Origin: Heliocidaris tuberculata
Lineage: Eukaryota; Echinodermata; Echinoidea; Camarodonta; Echinometridae
NCBI GenBank assembly: GCA_025618425.1
Contig: CM046845.1
Coordinates: forward strand, 9,629,439-9,693,438
DNA: 64,000 nucleotides
Direction: 5' to 3'
The position numbers were made by a program, and so were the translations under genes. Positions 12,058-27,100 of the stretch are shown one piece after another. The notes below the pieces were generated by a model that did no database searches, had not been told where the DNA came from, and saw only the letters and a list, made by a program, of their open reading frames with translations. Positions within the stretch are counted from its first letter, which is position 1. Each line of letters starts with the position of its first letter.

Positions 12058-15000
12058 TCCCTTTACAGACCCTGTTCCTCACGGAATCTCCTTTCCCTCG
12101 GCACTATATCCACCTCGACCAGTCCCCCGGGCCAGAGGCGGCGGAACGTCGGGTTGGGACAATGGAAGTAGGGGGGCACCTTTGGTCCGCCAAACAAAAG
12201 GTGCCCCCCCCCTCCACTTTCATTGTCCGAGCCCGACGTTCCACCGCGCCTGCCACCGGCCCCTCCCATGACTGCGTCCATGCTACGCCACTGACTATAA
12301 TCAGCATCTACTTTCATTTATCTCTCGTTACAGAATAATCGAGATTTGACGGGTTTTGATTGTTCGGTATTGGTACTACCAGTCCTAAAAGAGCTCTGTG
12401 AACTCATCAAAAAGTAAGAATGCAAGATATTCTCGAAATAGAATTTATACCTGAAAAACCATTCCAGACGTCATCGGTTTAGGCAATATGGATACAATTT
12501 TCTTGATGACGTTGTTTTAAGAGTTATCGTTACCGGACAAATGTGACTAGCCCTTTAGGCCTATCAAATCACCAGTATTCACATTCTAATGCTACTGATG
12601 ATAAAACATAATGATATATGAATTGTAAGTAGATCTCAATATTAGAAACTTTTGTGACAAAATCTGCTGATTCAAAACAGGAAGGTTGAACACTCTCATC
12701 TACCCCTCCTAGACGTTGATCAAGATAGATTTAGCGTTTATAAGGTAAGGAATCCAGTTTAAGATATTTGTTTACCATCTAATGTGTTGGCAGTTGGTCA
12801 ATGATAAATTTAGATGAAGATAGTGATAATGATGATGATGATGATGATAATGATGATGATGATGGTGGTAGTGGTAGTGATGTTAATTATAATGATGATG
12901 ATGATGATGATGATGTTTATTATTAAGATGACTGCGATATTGACGCTGCTGCTGCTGATGATGAAGATGATGAAAATGATGATGTTGTTTATGATAATAA
13001 TGATGATGATGATGATGAAGAAAGTGACGATGATCATAATAATGATTATGATGATTATTATGATGATGATGGTGGTGATGATATTGTTGATGATCATATT
13101 AATGATCATGATGATGATAGTGATGATGATGAAGATGGTGATGATTATAATGATGATGATGACGATAAAGATGATGTTGATTATGATGATGATAATGATG
13201 ACGACAGTGATCATGATAATTATACTTATGTTGACGAACGTGATGACGGCGATAATGATAGTGACGATGATATTAATGTCTGTCATATTGATGAGAATGA
13301 TGATGACGATCAAGGCTATGATGAATTGGCTTAAACTTATAGTGAATTATGCTAATGAACACGGTGGTCATCGTGATAACTGTGATTAAGATCCAGAAGA
13401 TTTTGGCGATAAAGAATTGCTGATCACGTTCAAAATGGTAATACACCTGTAGTAGGTTTTATGATCATGATGATGAGGGCGACGAGTAGGATTCTATTGT
13501 GGTAATGGAGGGAGAGGCGCATGGGAGGGGGTAATAACACTGGTGAATGATTTTTTAGGTTTCTTACAAATCTAAAAACCCATTCATATCCAACAGACAC
13601 TTCGAGGTTCGCACTGGAGAGGCAAGGACTGTTCTGATTTGTCTTCCGATTTTCATCCGGGTGTTAAGTAAGTAAAACGAATTATTTCTTTATTGTCAAT
13701 TGAAACATGATGTTAAACAGGATACAAGGGATGGTATATCAAATTCAGTAAATTTGCCAGCTCTCAAAGACAAAACAGAATCAACATTTGGTATTATCTA
13801 ATACATGTACTTCCTAGGCACTAGCGTACTCAAGGGGGGGGGGGGGGGCAGGGGGGCAGAGTGCCCCCCTGACAACTTTTGACAGGAAAAAAAAATTTAC
13901 CCTTTTTTTTTTTTTTTTTGCTTGTCAGAGAATCATGGAGCAAAACGTCTGATAACCCCCCCCCCCCCCACTGAGCGACTTTTTGAGGGCTGGAGAAAAA
14001 AAAATTGTCGCCACCCCCCCCCCCCCCCCCCCCCCCACTGAGCGAGTTTTGGAGGGCTGGCAAGAAGAAAAAAATACGGATCTCCCTCCAACCAGAATTT
14101 GACAGTTGACAAAATTTGCTCCCCTTGTAAAAAATCCTGGGTACGCCACTGTTCCTAGGTATCTCCTGCATTGCAAAATATACTTTTTGATTAGAATTTT
14201 TTTCCCCTTTTCAACATTTGTCATTCTTCCTTTTCAAAGAAATTAATGTCTTCTTCTGTTTTGATTATTGCGGCAACGTGATCGTAGTCGTCAAAATAGC
14301 TACAAATGTTCAGGGTACTGAAAATAAATAGGAAAAAAATTGCTCGGGCAGTTACGTAGAGTCGGGCGTATAATCCTACGTAGTTTATGTTATCAAATGT
14401 GACAAACAATGGAATTCATTTCATTTCACTTCAACTGATCAAATAATACAAGTTTAGCTTTTGTTTCTACATAATTAACTATGATGTTCTTATTTGACCT
14501 TGACGGTTACCGTTGTGGTAATGCGAATGACGATGTTGACGGGATGATAGTAATGACGACGGACATGTTGACGATGATGACGATGTTGACGATGTTGACG
14601 ATAATGGCGACGATAATGACATTGATGACGATTTTGACGATGTTGACGGTAATGACGATGATGACGATGGTGATGACGATGCCCATGGTAACGACAGTGA
14701 CAACGATGACGATGTTGACGATTATGACAATGTTGACGATGATGATGATGATGATGATGAAGATGTTGACTATGACTTTATCCATGGACATAATATAGAC
14801 GGTCTGGTAAACGATCGTGAAAATGATCCTGTAACTGACAAGACAAGATTAATGATTTCTATTGCTAGTCTTAACCCATTGTCCATTTTGTTCTTTGAAA
14901 TATTATAGAGCCCTTCGACAGGACGAAGTATTAGATTCCAACTGCAACGGGATATACGTAAGTCTATTTATTCGTCTTTTTGTCTCAATGTTCAAATGTC

Positions 15001-18000
15001 TCCGCCTCTAGTTCATATCAGTAACCATGGTAACTGGCCTGTACATCATCTACAACAACAAAAACAACGACATCAGGAATTATTACTCAATGAAGTATTT
15101 TTTAAGGAGCGTGAATAGTAAAGAGCTGCCATATTTTGTAGATTCCATTTAACTGTAAGTTAACTGTAAGTTTGATAAGGAAAAATAGTTATAATTGACG
15201 GATTTTATGGTCGTTTACCGAATGACTGTATTCGATTGTTTTCTTGCTAGGAATCGTCATATCCATGCAAGCAACGAATGCGTGCCTTAGTTTGTGTTAA
15301 AACATATAAATGGTTGATTGAATTCATGATGACAATGTTTATGTTGGTTTTTCTTAAAAACATATTATGAGTAAAATGCATTTCACATTGTTTTGAAGAA
15401 TTAGACTTCATGTTCAATATTCTTTTTTTTTCAAAGAAAAAGTCTCAATCGGGAGTCATTTCTTTCTCCCTCAATCTACCACTTATAAAACTCTGTTGAT
15501 ATAGCTATCATTTTAACATCGCATCCCCGATAACTTGTAATTTGCTCTTTATCTTCATATGTCTCTTTATCTCTCTCTCCCTCTCTCTCTTTCTCTCCTT
15601 CCCCCTCTTTCTCCATCTCCCTCCCCTCTATCTCCTTCTCTCTCATTATTGTTCAGGGCATTGATCCGACGGTTATGAAGCCTTTTGAGGAGACGCTGTG
15701 TGGACAGACCAAGAGAATGGGTACCATCCTGCTCGGTGACTCTGCGGGGGCACACTTCCACCTCCCAAAAGAGTGGTTTACCGCTTCAGAACTGAGCTTG
15801 GTAATAAATAACAATAACAGTAATATGGTCTTATTCATTTCATTTCATTTCATTTCATTTCATTTCATTTCATTTATTTCCACTTCCAACAAAATAAAAT
15901 GCACAGGTTTACATCGTACATAGCAAATCAATGAAACTTTACAATTATTGGTTACAGTGTACAATAGACATAGAAAAAACAAACTAGGTTGGTCGCGGAG
16001 GGGACTGCTAAAAAGCTGGGCTTGTAGATTGCAGCCCCCTATAACTTATAATTGAAAAAATAGTGTATCGTTGAAAAGGGAACGTATTTGTACATAAACC
16101 GGATAAACAAAACATAAGAGGAATGAAAGGGACAGGAAAGGCAGGGTAGCCTAAGCAGTATCAGTAATGTTCTTCCTATAAAAGACCAACTAAGACAGAA
16201 GAAATAAAAGAATATTCTAGGTACATCAATTCGGACCAATAATATCATTATACATCTTGAAAAGAGCAGTACCAATATGTTCAGCTTATAATACCTTAAC
16301 GCTAAATATATTATTTCTTGTATCACAGGAGGTATTCAAAGATCTCGCAATGGTTGTAGAGAACGAGGTAGACTGGCCCATGACGTCAGCAGTGACGGGT
16401 AAGTTAGACTGTTAGAGACAATTTTTTTTATTTATAATTGATACATATGATTTCAATTAATTCTATTATGCAACATATTTCAATATATATATGAAACGTT
16501 AAGGTGCTATTCGATATTTTTAATGAAGTGACGCAAAACTTATTACTCTTTGGAGCCTATAACTCACAAGCGTAGCTTCCTCCTTAGGCTCCTCAATATT
16601 TCATTATTATTCTAGCCCAGTCTGTTCAGTTAATATTGCATGCAAACGCATAGATATGAGGTACTCACCTTCTTTTATTTTCTCTGACAATATATCTCTT
16701 GTTTGTTCGTACCATTTATCTCGTTCGTACCAATAATTGTTTGTACCCATTTAAATGTATACTGTAAAAAACACATTGTAAATGTGAAATATGAAACAAT
16801 AAACTGAAACTGAATCTAAAACTGAAAACCAGTCCAAATTTTTTCGGACAGCAAGAACCCCCCCCCCCAAAAAAAAAATCGAATATTTCTCCCAAATGAG
16901 GAGCTTGCAAGGTATTTGTGCACATAAATAGTAGATTACAGCCTGACAGCCACATAATCCAAATACAATGGCAAGCTGCTCTATTATGTCTTGTTAAACA
17001 AGTGAAGATGGACAATGGGTGTGTTTACATAATCATGACAATGTTATTTGACTACTGTATGAGAAAGCAATACGATTTTCACAGTTTAATAAATTATTAC
17101 TGAAAAAAATATTTGACACCAAATTGCATCCCAAGAAGAATAAATTTGACCTGAAGTGAATGAAAAATTTTTGAGTTATTAAGGTTGGAATGTTAAAAAA
17201 ATGTTTTTCTCTACATCCAACGCATTTTGGGGCAGAAAAAGCTTGATCAAGGGGCACTTTGATGTTTTTTTTTCTTCAGGGGAGTATTACACCTGCTTCC
17301 CGATGGAATTTTTTTCAGTTTTTATATATATATTTTTTAATGTACAGCCATACCTCTTCCGTCTGACAAGTTTGGTCCATGGGCCCTAAGGGAAAACAAT
17401 TACCCCTATTTTTAGGGGTCGTCTGACGGTTCCATGACATTTGCTCCTGCGACAATTGCTCCGGTCTAACTTTGCCATGTTAATCCTAAACCTAAATCTA
17501 ACCCTAACCCTAACCCTAATCCTAATCTTCACATTGTCCTTAACAAAAAAAACCAAATCATGACCTTGACCTTAACCTTTGACCTTTCGAGATATAGACG
17601 GAGGAGCAAATGCCGCAGGAGCAAATGTCGTGTCACTCGTCTGACGACCCATCCCGGTGGAAAATTTTTTGTCAGTTTTGGTGTTTTGGTAATGTATAGT
17701 CATAAAAATTCCTTCTGACAAAGTTTGGTGCAGATGTTAGATGGGTTAAAATCGACCCGACTTGGAGGCCCTTTCGGGGGCCCTGGGGGCTACGTTTAGA
17801 CTGACAAGCTTTTGTTAATGACATGGATAGTCTAAATATGTAAAATGGGATGACTATTTCGGAACAGGCTCCTGGCCTATACGGCTAATCGTTACGCCGC
17901 ATTTTCTGCATGTATTTGTCAAGGAGTGCAGTTATTATCATTATTCATTGTTTGTTGTGAATGAATGAGTTCTAAAGAATTGGAAGATTGTTGTTGGTTT

Positions 18001-21000
18001 ACATCATGGACCTGCTATCCATGTTTCTATCAACTCGAAAATGGAGTAGGACTGTTATTTTTTTCTTACATCTAGCTTATTTTTATATCTTCTTTCCGAT
18101 TTAACACAGGTTACATGAATTCAACTTGGTCTATTTTGACGTAAGTACCTTGTTTGTTTTTTTTAAAGCGAAATTCGGGGAAATATAAATCGGAAATCAC
18201 TTTGCAGGACTGAAATGCTTTTTTCCTTAGATTTAATACTGTTGTTAGATTTCCTTTGCCCTTATTAAGTTATTTTTATATTAGGTTTCAGAGAAATTAG
18301 TTGAAGTTATATCCATCTCCTCATCCCCCCCCCCCTCCCCCGCTTACCCCTCTCTTTCCACAAGCGAGAAGGTAAAAGTTTTACCAAATTCACTAAACGT
18401 ATAAGCGTGTTGACAGGAAAACAAGCTTCAGAATTTGGAGAATGGAAACGAAGGAAGAAGAGGAAAAATAAGTTAAGAAGAATTTCCCCCCCCCCTATCC
18501 TTTTTCCAGGCATATATGACCCTCATTTCCTCATCATTTTATGGTCTCTTTCTTCTAGAATTCTTTCCTTTACATACAGTCCACTTGACTATTTTGTAGC
18601 ATTTCTTTAAAAAGAAGTAATCGCTAAATCATTTGAAAGCAATTACTCACTACAAGCTTTTATAATCATACCCACACTTATTACCTAATATTCCCATCTT
18701 TCTGTCTGTTTAATTCTATCCCTGTCTTCCTTATTTTCTATAATGTTATTATTCTTGTTCCTCGCTTCAACAAACACTTAGAAGTAAATTGACGCTTTGT
18801 ACGCCAATCTTCTTTGCTGTGTTTTTGTGTTATTTTTTTTTGCCCCATTCCCCCCCCCCCCTTTCCCCTCCTATTTCTTTTTTTCTCCGGTCCTCCTGTC
18901 CTCTTTCCTGCCTTTCTTTATTCACCATCTTCCCTCTCTTGCGTTTTTTTTTCTAAGTATACTGTTAGACCCCGTTCTCACTCACTTTGAAAGTGGACTT
19001 TTGGAGCGGTCTATCTAAGACCCGTTCCTCAGGAACGGTTCTTAGGTGAGTGTGAACGGTCAAAGTGGTCCAGGAAGTGGTCTTCTGGACCGCTCCAGAA
19101 GACCACCTCGGGGAGGTGGTCTTGAGGAACGGGTCTTATTAAGAGCGGTATGGACCGCTCTAAACGTGCAATGTGAACGAAAGCGTACTTCAACCGGAAG
19201 TGAGCCAGTGACGTTCCGCGCACAAAACAAAGCAAAAGCAATCGATCGGGCAGCCGGCAGGCACGCTACGGTACATCAGTTTGTATTCCGCGCGAAAAAT
19301 TTGACCCGCTGAACTGAGCTGCCATAGCAACAGGGCCACTTTGAATCGTGGGAGCGGTTTGAGCGAGAAAAACTGCTCGGAGTGTGAACGCTAGCAAACC
19401 GTTCCTCAAGACCCGTTCCTCTGGAGCGGTCTAACTAAGACCACTTTCAAAAGTGAGTGAGAACGGGGTCTTAGAAGTTATCGAAAGCAAAAACTTATTC
19501 ATAATTTCTTCTTATAATTTTTTTCCCTTCAAAATCCATGTAGTGGGCCAACGAATTCGTTGTACCTCCGTCTTCGGGAGCTTAACCTCTGTAACCATCG
19601 GGACTTCCAAAACACTGCTGTGAATGGTATGATACCAGTGATAGGCCCGTGCGGGGGCATATTCAGAGTTTTGTATAAGGGGGCAGGGGAGGGGTAGGAG
19701 CACAATATTTCGAAACTCGGGTCATCAGCTCCATAAATGCGGGCATGTTCTTGGAGTTTTAGATGGTTATAACTTCCCAAAATATTCAGAAAGAAATGTG
19801 GAACATATCGTACATGATAAGACCTGAATAGCTGATGATGTTGAACAGACATGGTATATCATGCTGCTTGAAAACTGTTCCTATTTTTCAATTAAAAAAC
19901 ACCGTTATTTCCCTCTTATAATCATAAGAATACACAGTCAATGTTTACTTAATACGTGGTCGAACATGTCGAAGGAGGCGATAAATATAATGATAATAAT
20001 AGTTTACATTTCTTCAGTGCGTATAAAGAAGTATACCCAACTTTGGTCACTTCTAATTAAAAAGTTATAACCTCTGTGAGCTTGAGATTAATTTCATAGT
20101 AAATAGCAACTTATATTCTGTAATGATACCTTATTCATAACTTTGCTGCCACGGATGACTGAGCAGCAGGCTTTTCAAAAAGTATTGTCAAAATCCTCTT
20201 GTACCAAGTTTGGGCTAAAGCAGCGAATGTGGGTCAAACCAATTATGCATTAGTTACTTCAGTTAGAAAACAATTGCTGAGTTATTTTCAATTAATTTTG
20301 TGCATTTTATTTTATAGAGAAGGTAAACCTTTGAGTTCATGTACTTTTCGCGAAAAACACCGTGTGCACCTTATACAGGTGAAATGGTGCAATGGACAAA
20401 TGAGCAGAGAGTATTTAGCTATCACGAGACAAGAAGTTAGAAGGCTGTTAAAATAAATCAAAGATTATCATATGGATTGAAACAAGGTCATTTGAAAGCG
20501 TATAAACTAGATCTTTTTAAACAAAGAAGAATTGAAGCACATATAGGAGAATTCAACTAAAGCACATTCATATGGCTTGACCAACATTCGTTGCATCAGC
20601 CCAAACTTGGAACGAGGAGATTTTGACAACACTTTTTAAAAATCCTGGTGCTCAGTCATCCCTGGTGCTCAGTCATCCATGGCAGAAATGTCATGAATGA
20701 GGTACCACTGGACAGAAAACAAGTTACTCTTCACCATGAAATAAATTCAAAGTCACATTGGTTATAACATTTTAATTAGAAGCTATCAAAGTTGGGTATA
20801 CTTTTTTGATACGCATTGTTTAGCGCTGAAATACGTACTCTCAAAGCACAAGGCTTGTGTTGGGGTCGCCATAGCGATACATGATGTATGTATCGTTATT
20901 TTCCATTGTAATCATCAACACACATAAGATATCTAACAGATGAGAAAAAAAAGAAGAAAACAAATACATGTAAAAGGAAAAGAATAAAAAAGGGATGGGG

Positions 21001-21985
21001 AAATGATTGCTTTGAAACTCAGATATTTCTCCATTTCAATTTCTGATCGCTTGCAGGAGCTGGCTGTGGCGACATGAACAGCACGGATCAATATGCGTAA
21101 GGTTCACATATAGAGTAGAGATAGTATCAAATTCAGGGGCATCGCTAGAAAGGTGGATGAACGGTGGGAAGAGGGGGGGGGGGGAAAGGGGGGGGGGGGG
21201 AAGGGAAGGGGGAGAGTAGAGGAGGAAGGTAAAAAGGCAAAGAAGATGCTGAAAAATGAGCCGATATGTTTGACGACAGAAAAGCAAAAATGAACAAAAA
21301 AATGAACCCCCCCCAAAAAAAAAATGAACAAAAAGAATGAAAAAAGAAGAAAAGAAATTGTCTACGGGTGAAACGAAATTCTATACATTACCTACCAAGA
21401 AGAAAGGTATGACAACAAAGATTTTCTGATATCAAAATATGACGACAAGTGTTTAAAACTCCTTTAATGGACAATTTTGTCAATCAAAATATTTATGGCC
21501 TTGCCGAAAGTAATACCCCCCCCCCCCGCGACGTCCCTGGATATCAGTTTCTCTTTTCTTTCGTACTCCTTTTCTTTTGCACCTCCAATTCTCCTCCCCC
21601 CCCCCCCCCTTTCTCTTTTCCACCCCCATTTTTCTTCTCTACAATCAAGCTCAGCGGTTTAGGATTTTTTTCTCTGTTGTTTTTTTTTTTAATATGTTTA
21701 TTATGTACTCTAAAGCTAAAGGCACCCTTGCCCCAAGCTATTGCTTTTAGAGGTGTGTCCTTCAACTATGTAAGTACTACGATGAATGTATGTGCTGTCA
21801 TACATGCACATCGTTATTTTTGTTCATTTATTACTTGGTATACTTATATTGGGAAGTTGGAAATAAATATCTTTGTATTAAATTGAATTGAATTTTGGGC
21901 TACCCGGATTGTTTTTAAGTTTCACCAATATGGATTCTCAAAAGTTACTGTCGCCTACTCCCACGTAATTAACTTTTCAACATCA

Positions 21986-22018
<33 letters not shown>

Positions 22019-24074
22019 CGCATGTGATTGCTGGTCGGATGAAAACATTGTTTTATCGTCTTTATTAAATCAACATTAATTACCAAAATAGATGGTGTCT
22101 TCTTGATCTATGTTTGTTAGACCTGTTCATGGGTTAATTTGATTTAAAAATTAAGATAATTTATAACGTGGTTTTAAAGACATTTTAACAAACATATCAG
22201 AGACATTCATTTGAAAAGCTTATGTCGTTCATGCAACACACCACTTTGTATTCTTGTATACAGAATGTCACGTAATCAATCTCGTGACCACCCCGCCTTG
22301 GTCATCTACAGCCTTATCGGGAATGATGTTTGCAATGGGTATGTCACGTGTTTCCTATCTATATTAATAATGATTAACAATATCAATTTGGTCTTTTTTC
22401 CCCAGGGTCAGTATTAATATTAATCTTCCTGCGGGCCCTGCAATTATTATTACCCCAGCATGGCACGGTAAACATTCAATACACCTGGGTCGGGAGGGAC
22501 AAAATGTGGGCGAAACACCTAGTTCAAGGGTGTAATCATCGAGCAAGAATCGAACCCGGGACCTCTCGTTTGAGAGATACGAGCCTTCACCAATATACCA
22601 CAGTGTTCCCACTTGGAAGCGTAAATTGCACCTTGAATGAATTATCAGCAATTCAGTCTTGAATTTAAACTTTCGAAACCAGGCAAAAATTACTGATTAT
22701 TTGATGGAGGAAAAACAAATCAAAGTTAAATTTTTTTTCCAGGTAGACGCATTTCCTTTCCCACTTTAGAAGCAAACAAAGAAATACACCAACATTGATA
22801 TTGAAAAATTGATCTCAAAGTGTTTTTTTGTAATTTTTCAAATTTTACATTTGTCTTGTTACATGAAAAAAAAAAATCAGAATTATGTATATTTATTTCT
22901 TTCTTTTACTTTTCTTCATCAGTACTGATGAGATAAAACAAATAAAAAGTATAAAGATCATAAACTTCATTAACATTGAATTAGTAGTGTTGTAGATCAC
23001 TTAAAAGATTATTATCTTATCATAAATTCATTAATCTTTATCCTATCATAACCATTATTGTTATTGCTGTTGCCAAATTTACTTTCATAGATAAGTATAA
23101 AAACACCACACATACAATGAGTGCTTTAAAAAGAGGCATGTTAACCGTCTAACTCTGACATCTACTATATGGTTGTGATAAGTTTTTTTGTTTTAATCTT
23201 TCAAAAACGTTTTCTTATTGTTTTATCAAGACATAATGACACGATCAAACATATGACCACTCCGGAAAGAATGAAGGCAAACTTCATATCTACGCTGAAG
23301 TATTTGGTAAGAAACTAAAGTCAAAATGCAATACTATATGCCATGCATTATCAGCCATTCCCTGCACTTCCCTATATTTCTATTCGGGGTTTTTTTTTTT
23401 CTTAATGATTACTTAATGTTCATTTATCTTCATTCTATGAAATGTCCCATTCGTTCCCATTCATTAATATTCGTTAGTTCAGTCATTTATTTAATCAAAT
23501 GTAGATTTCTTTATCTTTTTATGTAATTAATGGCGTAGCCAGACTTGTAGAAGGAGGGGGGGGGGTCGGGGTCGGGGTCAGGTGTCATACGAAATCAGAG
23601 AGTTAGATAGTTACACAAACACACCCACCCACACCCACAAACACCTGGGGTAGGGGTAGGATTAAGGTCTTGACCCCCAAGTTCCTTGGATGACCTTTTT
23701 CGTTTGCGGATGAACGAGGGGGGGGGGGGCATGGCCCCTTTATGCCCCATGGCTACGCCTATGTATTTATGAAGACACTATTTCATAAATTTATTCGTAC
23801 ACCAAATTATCTTTTTAAACATTTTTTAAAGCCATACGTTTATTCAGTGGGATCGGCAGGAAGGCCGGGGTCGCCCCAATATCGAAAAAAAAAAGAGTGG
23901 TCTCCTTCTCGCCCGGTCTGGGAGAGCTGGTGAAATCTTTCTCATAATTTTCGAAAATCATTCTAAAATGATTTGACGGAGGAATTAAGTTATAAATTTG
24001 ATACGATTTCATTCAGATTTTTAACAACTTTTGTTTCTTTCCCTCTTTTCTCTCTCTTTCCCCCCCCCCCCCCA

Positions 24075-24150
<76 letters not shown>

Positions 24151-27100
24151 GGACACCAAACTACCGAACGGGAGTTACGTGGTCGCGACTGGTCTTGCAG
24201 ATGGTCGAATACTATACGATACCCTCAAGAATCGAGTACATCCCATCGGTGAATGGCGCCACGACATCACGTACCCGGATATATACAACTATTTGAGTTG
24301 TTTGGAAATTTCACCATGCAATGGGTGGATGTCGTCCAACGAGTCGCTACGCAACTACACATCAGAGGTATAATAATATCCTCCATTCCCCCCCCCCCCC
24401 AAGCTATATTAAATTTATTCATCACTTAATTCTAGTTATATTTATCAACTCTTAATTAAAGGGCAATAAATGATGCTAAACCGCTCTATCAGTCTATCAG
24501 GGGGTCCTATGTTTGCATGTAAAAACAGTGCACAGTAGTTTTGCATTCAACATAAGAATATAAACATGACATAGAAACGTGATTAAAATGGTATATGTTG
24601 ATGAGTGTCTAAGCAAACAAGCAATGCTTGATCTATGCAGTACACAATTATGATAAGTAGTTTAAATTAAAATATAATTAGGATAAGTCTGATATAGGCC
24701 TAATCATAAAACAAACTTTCGTTTAAAGCAATATTGTTGTTGAACTCGCTGACAGCGCTATCATTAGGTTTACGCGAGGTGTTGGGGAAGCAATGTTTTA
24801 ACGCAAAAGGAGAATGAAACCCCCCAAATAAATGCATTTTAATAGAAGCAGAAAAATCAAAGAAGCATATCAGAAAGGTTGAGGAAAAACGGACAACTAA
24901 TAAAAAAGTTATGAATATTATTTGAAATCCTAAAATCCATAAATGAATGGAGATCTGAAATAGACCGCTTCGGTAATGTATGCAAATTTTATACATACCC
25001 TTCAAGCAAAGGTTGTTTTTGACAACCTGAAAGCTTGCTGGAGCTTGCCGAACATAGCAACAAGTAATGTATGCAAACTGGATTCCAAGCATTGAGGCTC
25101 ATTTATAAAAAGCAGGTTGATGGAATAGCTCGTCACTAGGTGCTCAGAGAAGAACTGTGCATAAATTTGTATACATTACAGAACCGGTCTATTGGAAATG
25201 TCCTCATTATGCTAAAGAGATGCTGTGATGTAAATGTGCTATACTTTCCAATTGCCTTATACAAAAGATGTTGTAAAAATCCACTTTCCTTGAATATATC
25301 TCAGAAAATTTGATTTCTGTATTATAGGTGGTGTTCATAAATTTATTCCTCACACTATATTTCAAGCACAATGTTGATAATTCAATTTTCTTTGTTTAAA
25401 AGCTGAAATCTGATAATTTTCTTATTTATTACCTATAAAGAGAGAGCACAAAAACGTCGTAGCATCTTTCAGTGATATGCTTGTACGATTTTTATGCTTC
25501 TGTTAAAGTGCATACAAGTTTAGGGTTTCATTCTCCTTTAACACCTTCTTTACATTCTTGTATACAAACTAATCCCATTTAGAGAAAATATAATTGTATC
25601 CCCCGGCAGAATGCCGGAGGATACTTTGGATTCAGCAGCGTTAACCCCTCGTCACATTCTTTTGTGCGCTCTAATTGCCACATTTCTTGACGGATTTCTT
25701 TCAAATTTTGTATGGAGGTGTATCTTGGTAAAATCTAGACACCTATATTTTTGGTGATGCTGCCCCCAGTGTTCCGTCTTTTATAGGGTAAAAGGCCATA
25801 AATTTGTGGATGGTTTGTGTGCATTCTACAGGCCACATTTCTCAACGGATTTTGTTCAAATTTTGAATGAAGGTGTATCTTGGTATAATCTAGAAGCCTA
25901 TAGATTTTGGGGATGCAGTCTCCAGTGTTCAGTCTTTTATAGGGTCAAAGGTCATACCTTGGAGGATGACGTGAGTGCACTCTGCAGGCCACATTTCTTG
26001 ATGAATTTCTTTCAAATTTTGTATGGAGATGTATCTTGGTACAATCTACACATCCTTAGTTTTTGGTGATGCTGCCCTCATTGTTCCGTCCTTTATAGGG
26101 TCAAAGGTCATTTGTCCCTTTTGTGTGCTCTTACTGCCACATTTTTTAACGGATTTCTTTCAAATTTTGTATGGAGGTGTGTGTCTTAGTATTAGTGTTT
26201 GGTGATGCTACCCAAGTGTTCCGCTTTTTATAGGGTTATATGTCATATTTTGGTTGCTGTCTTGCATGCACTCTGGCGGTCACATATTTTGACTGATTTC
26301 TTTTAGATTTTGTATGGAGGTCCATTATAGTTTACTCTAGACCACTACAGTTTTTGGTGATGCTGCCCCCAGTGTTTCGTCTTTTATAGGGTCAAAGGTC
26401 ATATTTTAGTGGATATCTTGTGTCAAATTTCTTGACAAATTTCTTTCGAATTTCTATAGAGATGCTTTATACTCTTATCTACACACATATTGTTTTGGTG
26501 ATGCTGCTCCTAGTGTTGACAATAGTCCGGGCCACTGGTGGCGATCTCTACGTCATCCTTTTGTTTGAGAGAGGGGAGAGGGGAAGTTCTTTGTCCCTTC
26601 TTCGAACAAAAGCATGACGCAAAAATCGCTGCCAGTGCAATGGACATTTCTAGTTGTACTTATAATCATCATGTTTATCTCATTTAATTTCATTTCTCCT
26701 TTTATCATTTTTATCATTCTATTTCAGAGGGCTGCAAATTTAAGTCGGGCTCTAGAGCAAGTAGCAGCTACTTACAAGGCCAATAATTTCGAAGTTCATT
26801 TCATCGACTTCAATTTTTATAAGGGTATTTGACTATGTTATTTCTCTAAATCACAGTTGATTGATAAAAGATGTAATAGATGTTAAGGGAAATTGTATAT
26901 ATTTGAATTTTTGTTGGTTATCCATGGGATGTAGGGTTATATGAGGGTTTTCATGATTGTTTAAAACTAGGTGTTTTAGGTTCACTTGCTTGAGTGCATT
27001 TCCGTGATAACAACTTGCGCATTCGTCATGTTCGTATCCAATTATGAGCGTAAATTGTCCATTGAAATTTTAAGCAATATTGACCTTTAGGTCCGCAGTT

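Noticed and set aside
11679..12338. 219-codon Arg/Glu-rich frame and opposite Ser/Leu frames
   Set aside because: (GA)n tract plus a foldback element; only 12334 onward is real AOAH exon, in a frame set by splicing.
12814..13389. 191-codon Met/Ile-rich frame
   Set aside because: (GAT)n microsatellite inside an AOAH intron.
17499..17522. Telomere-like (AACCCT)n, possible chromosome-end or fusion signal
   Set aside because: Only a few units, and it lies inside a 208-bp transposon with its own target duplication.
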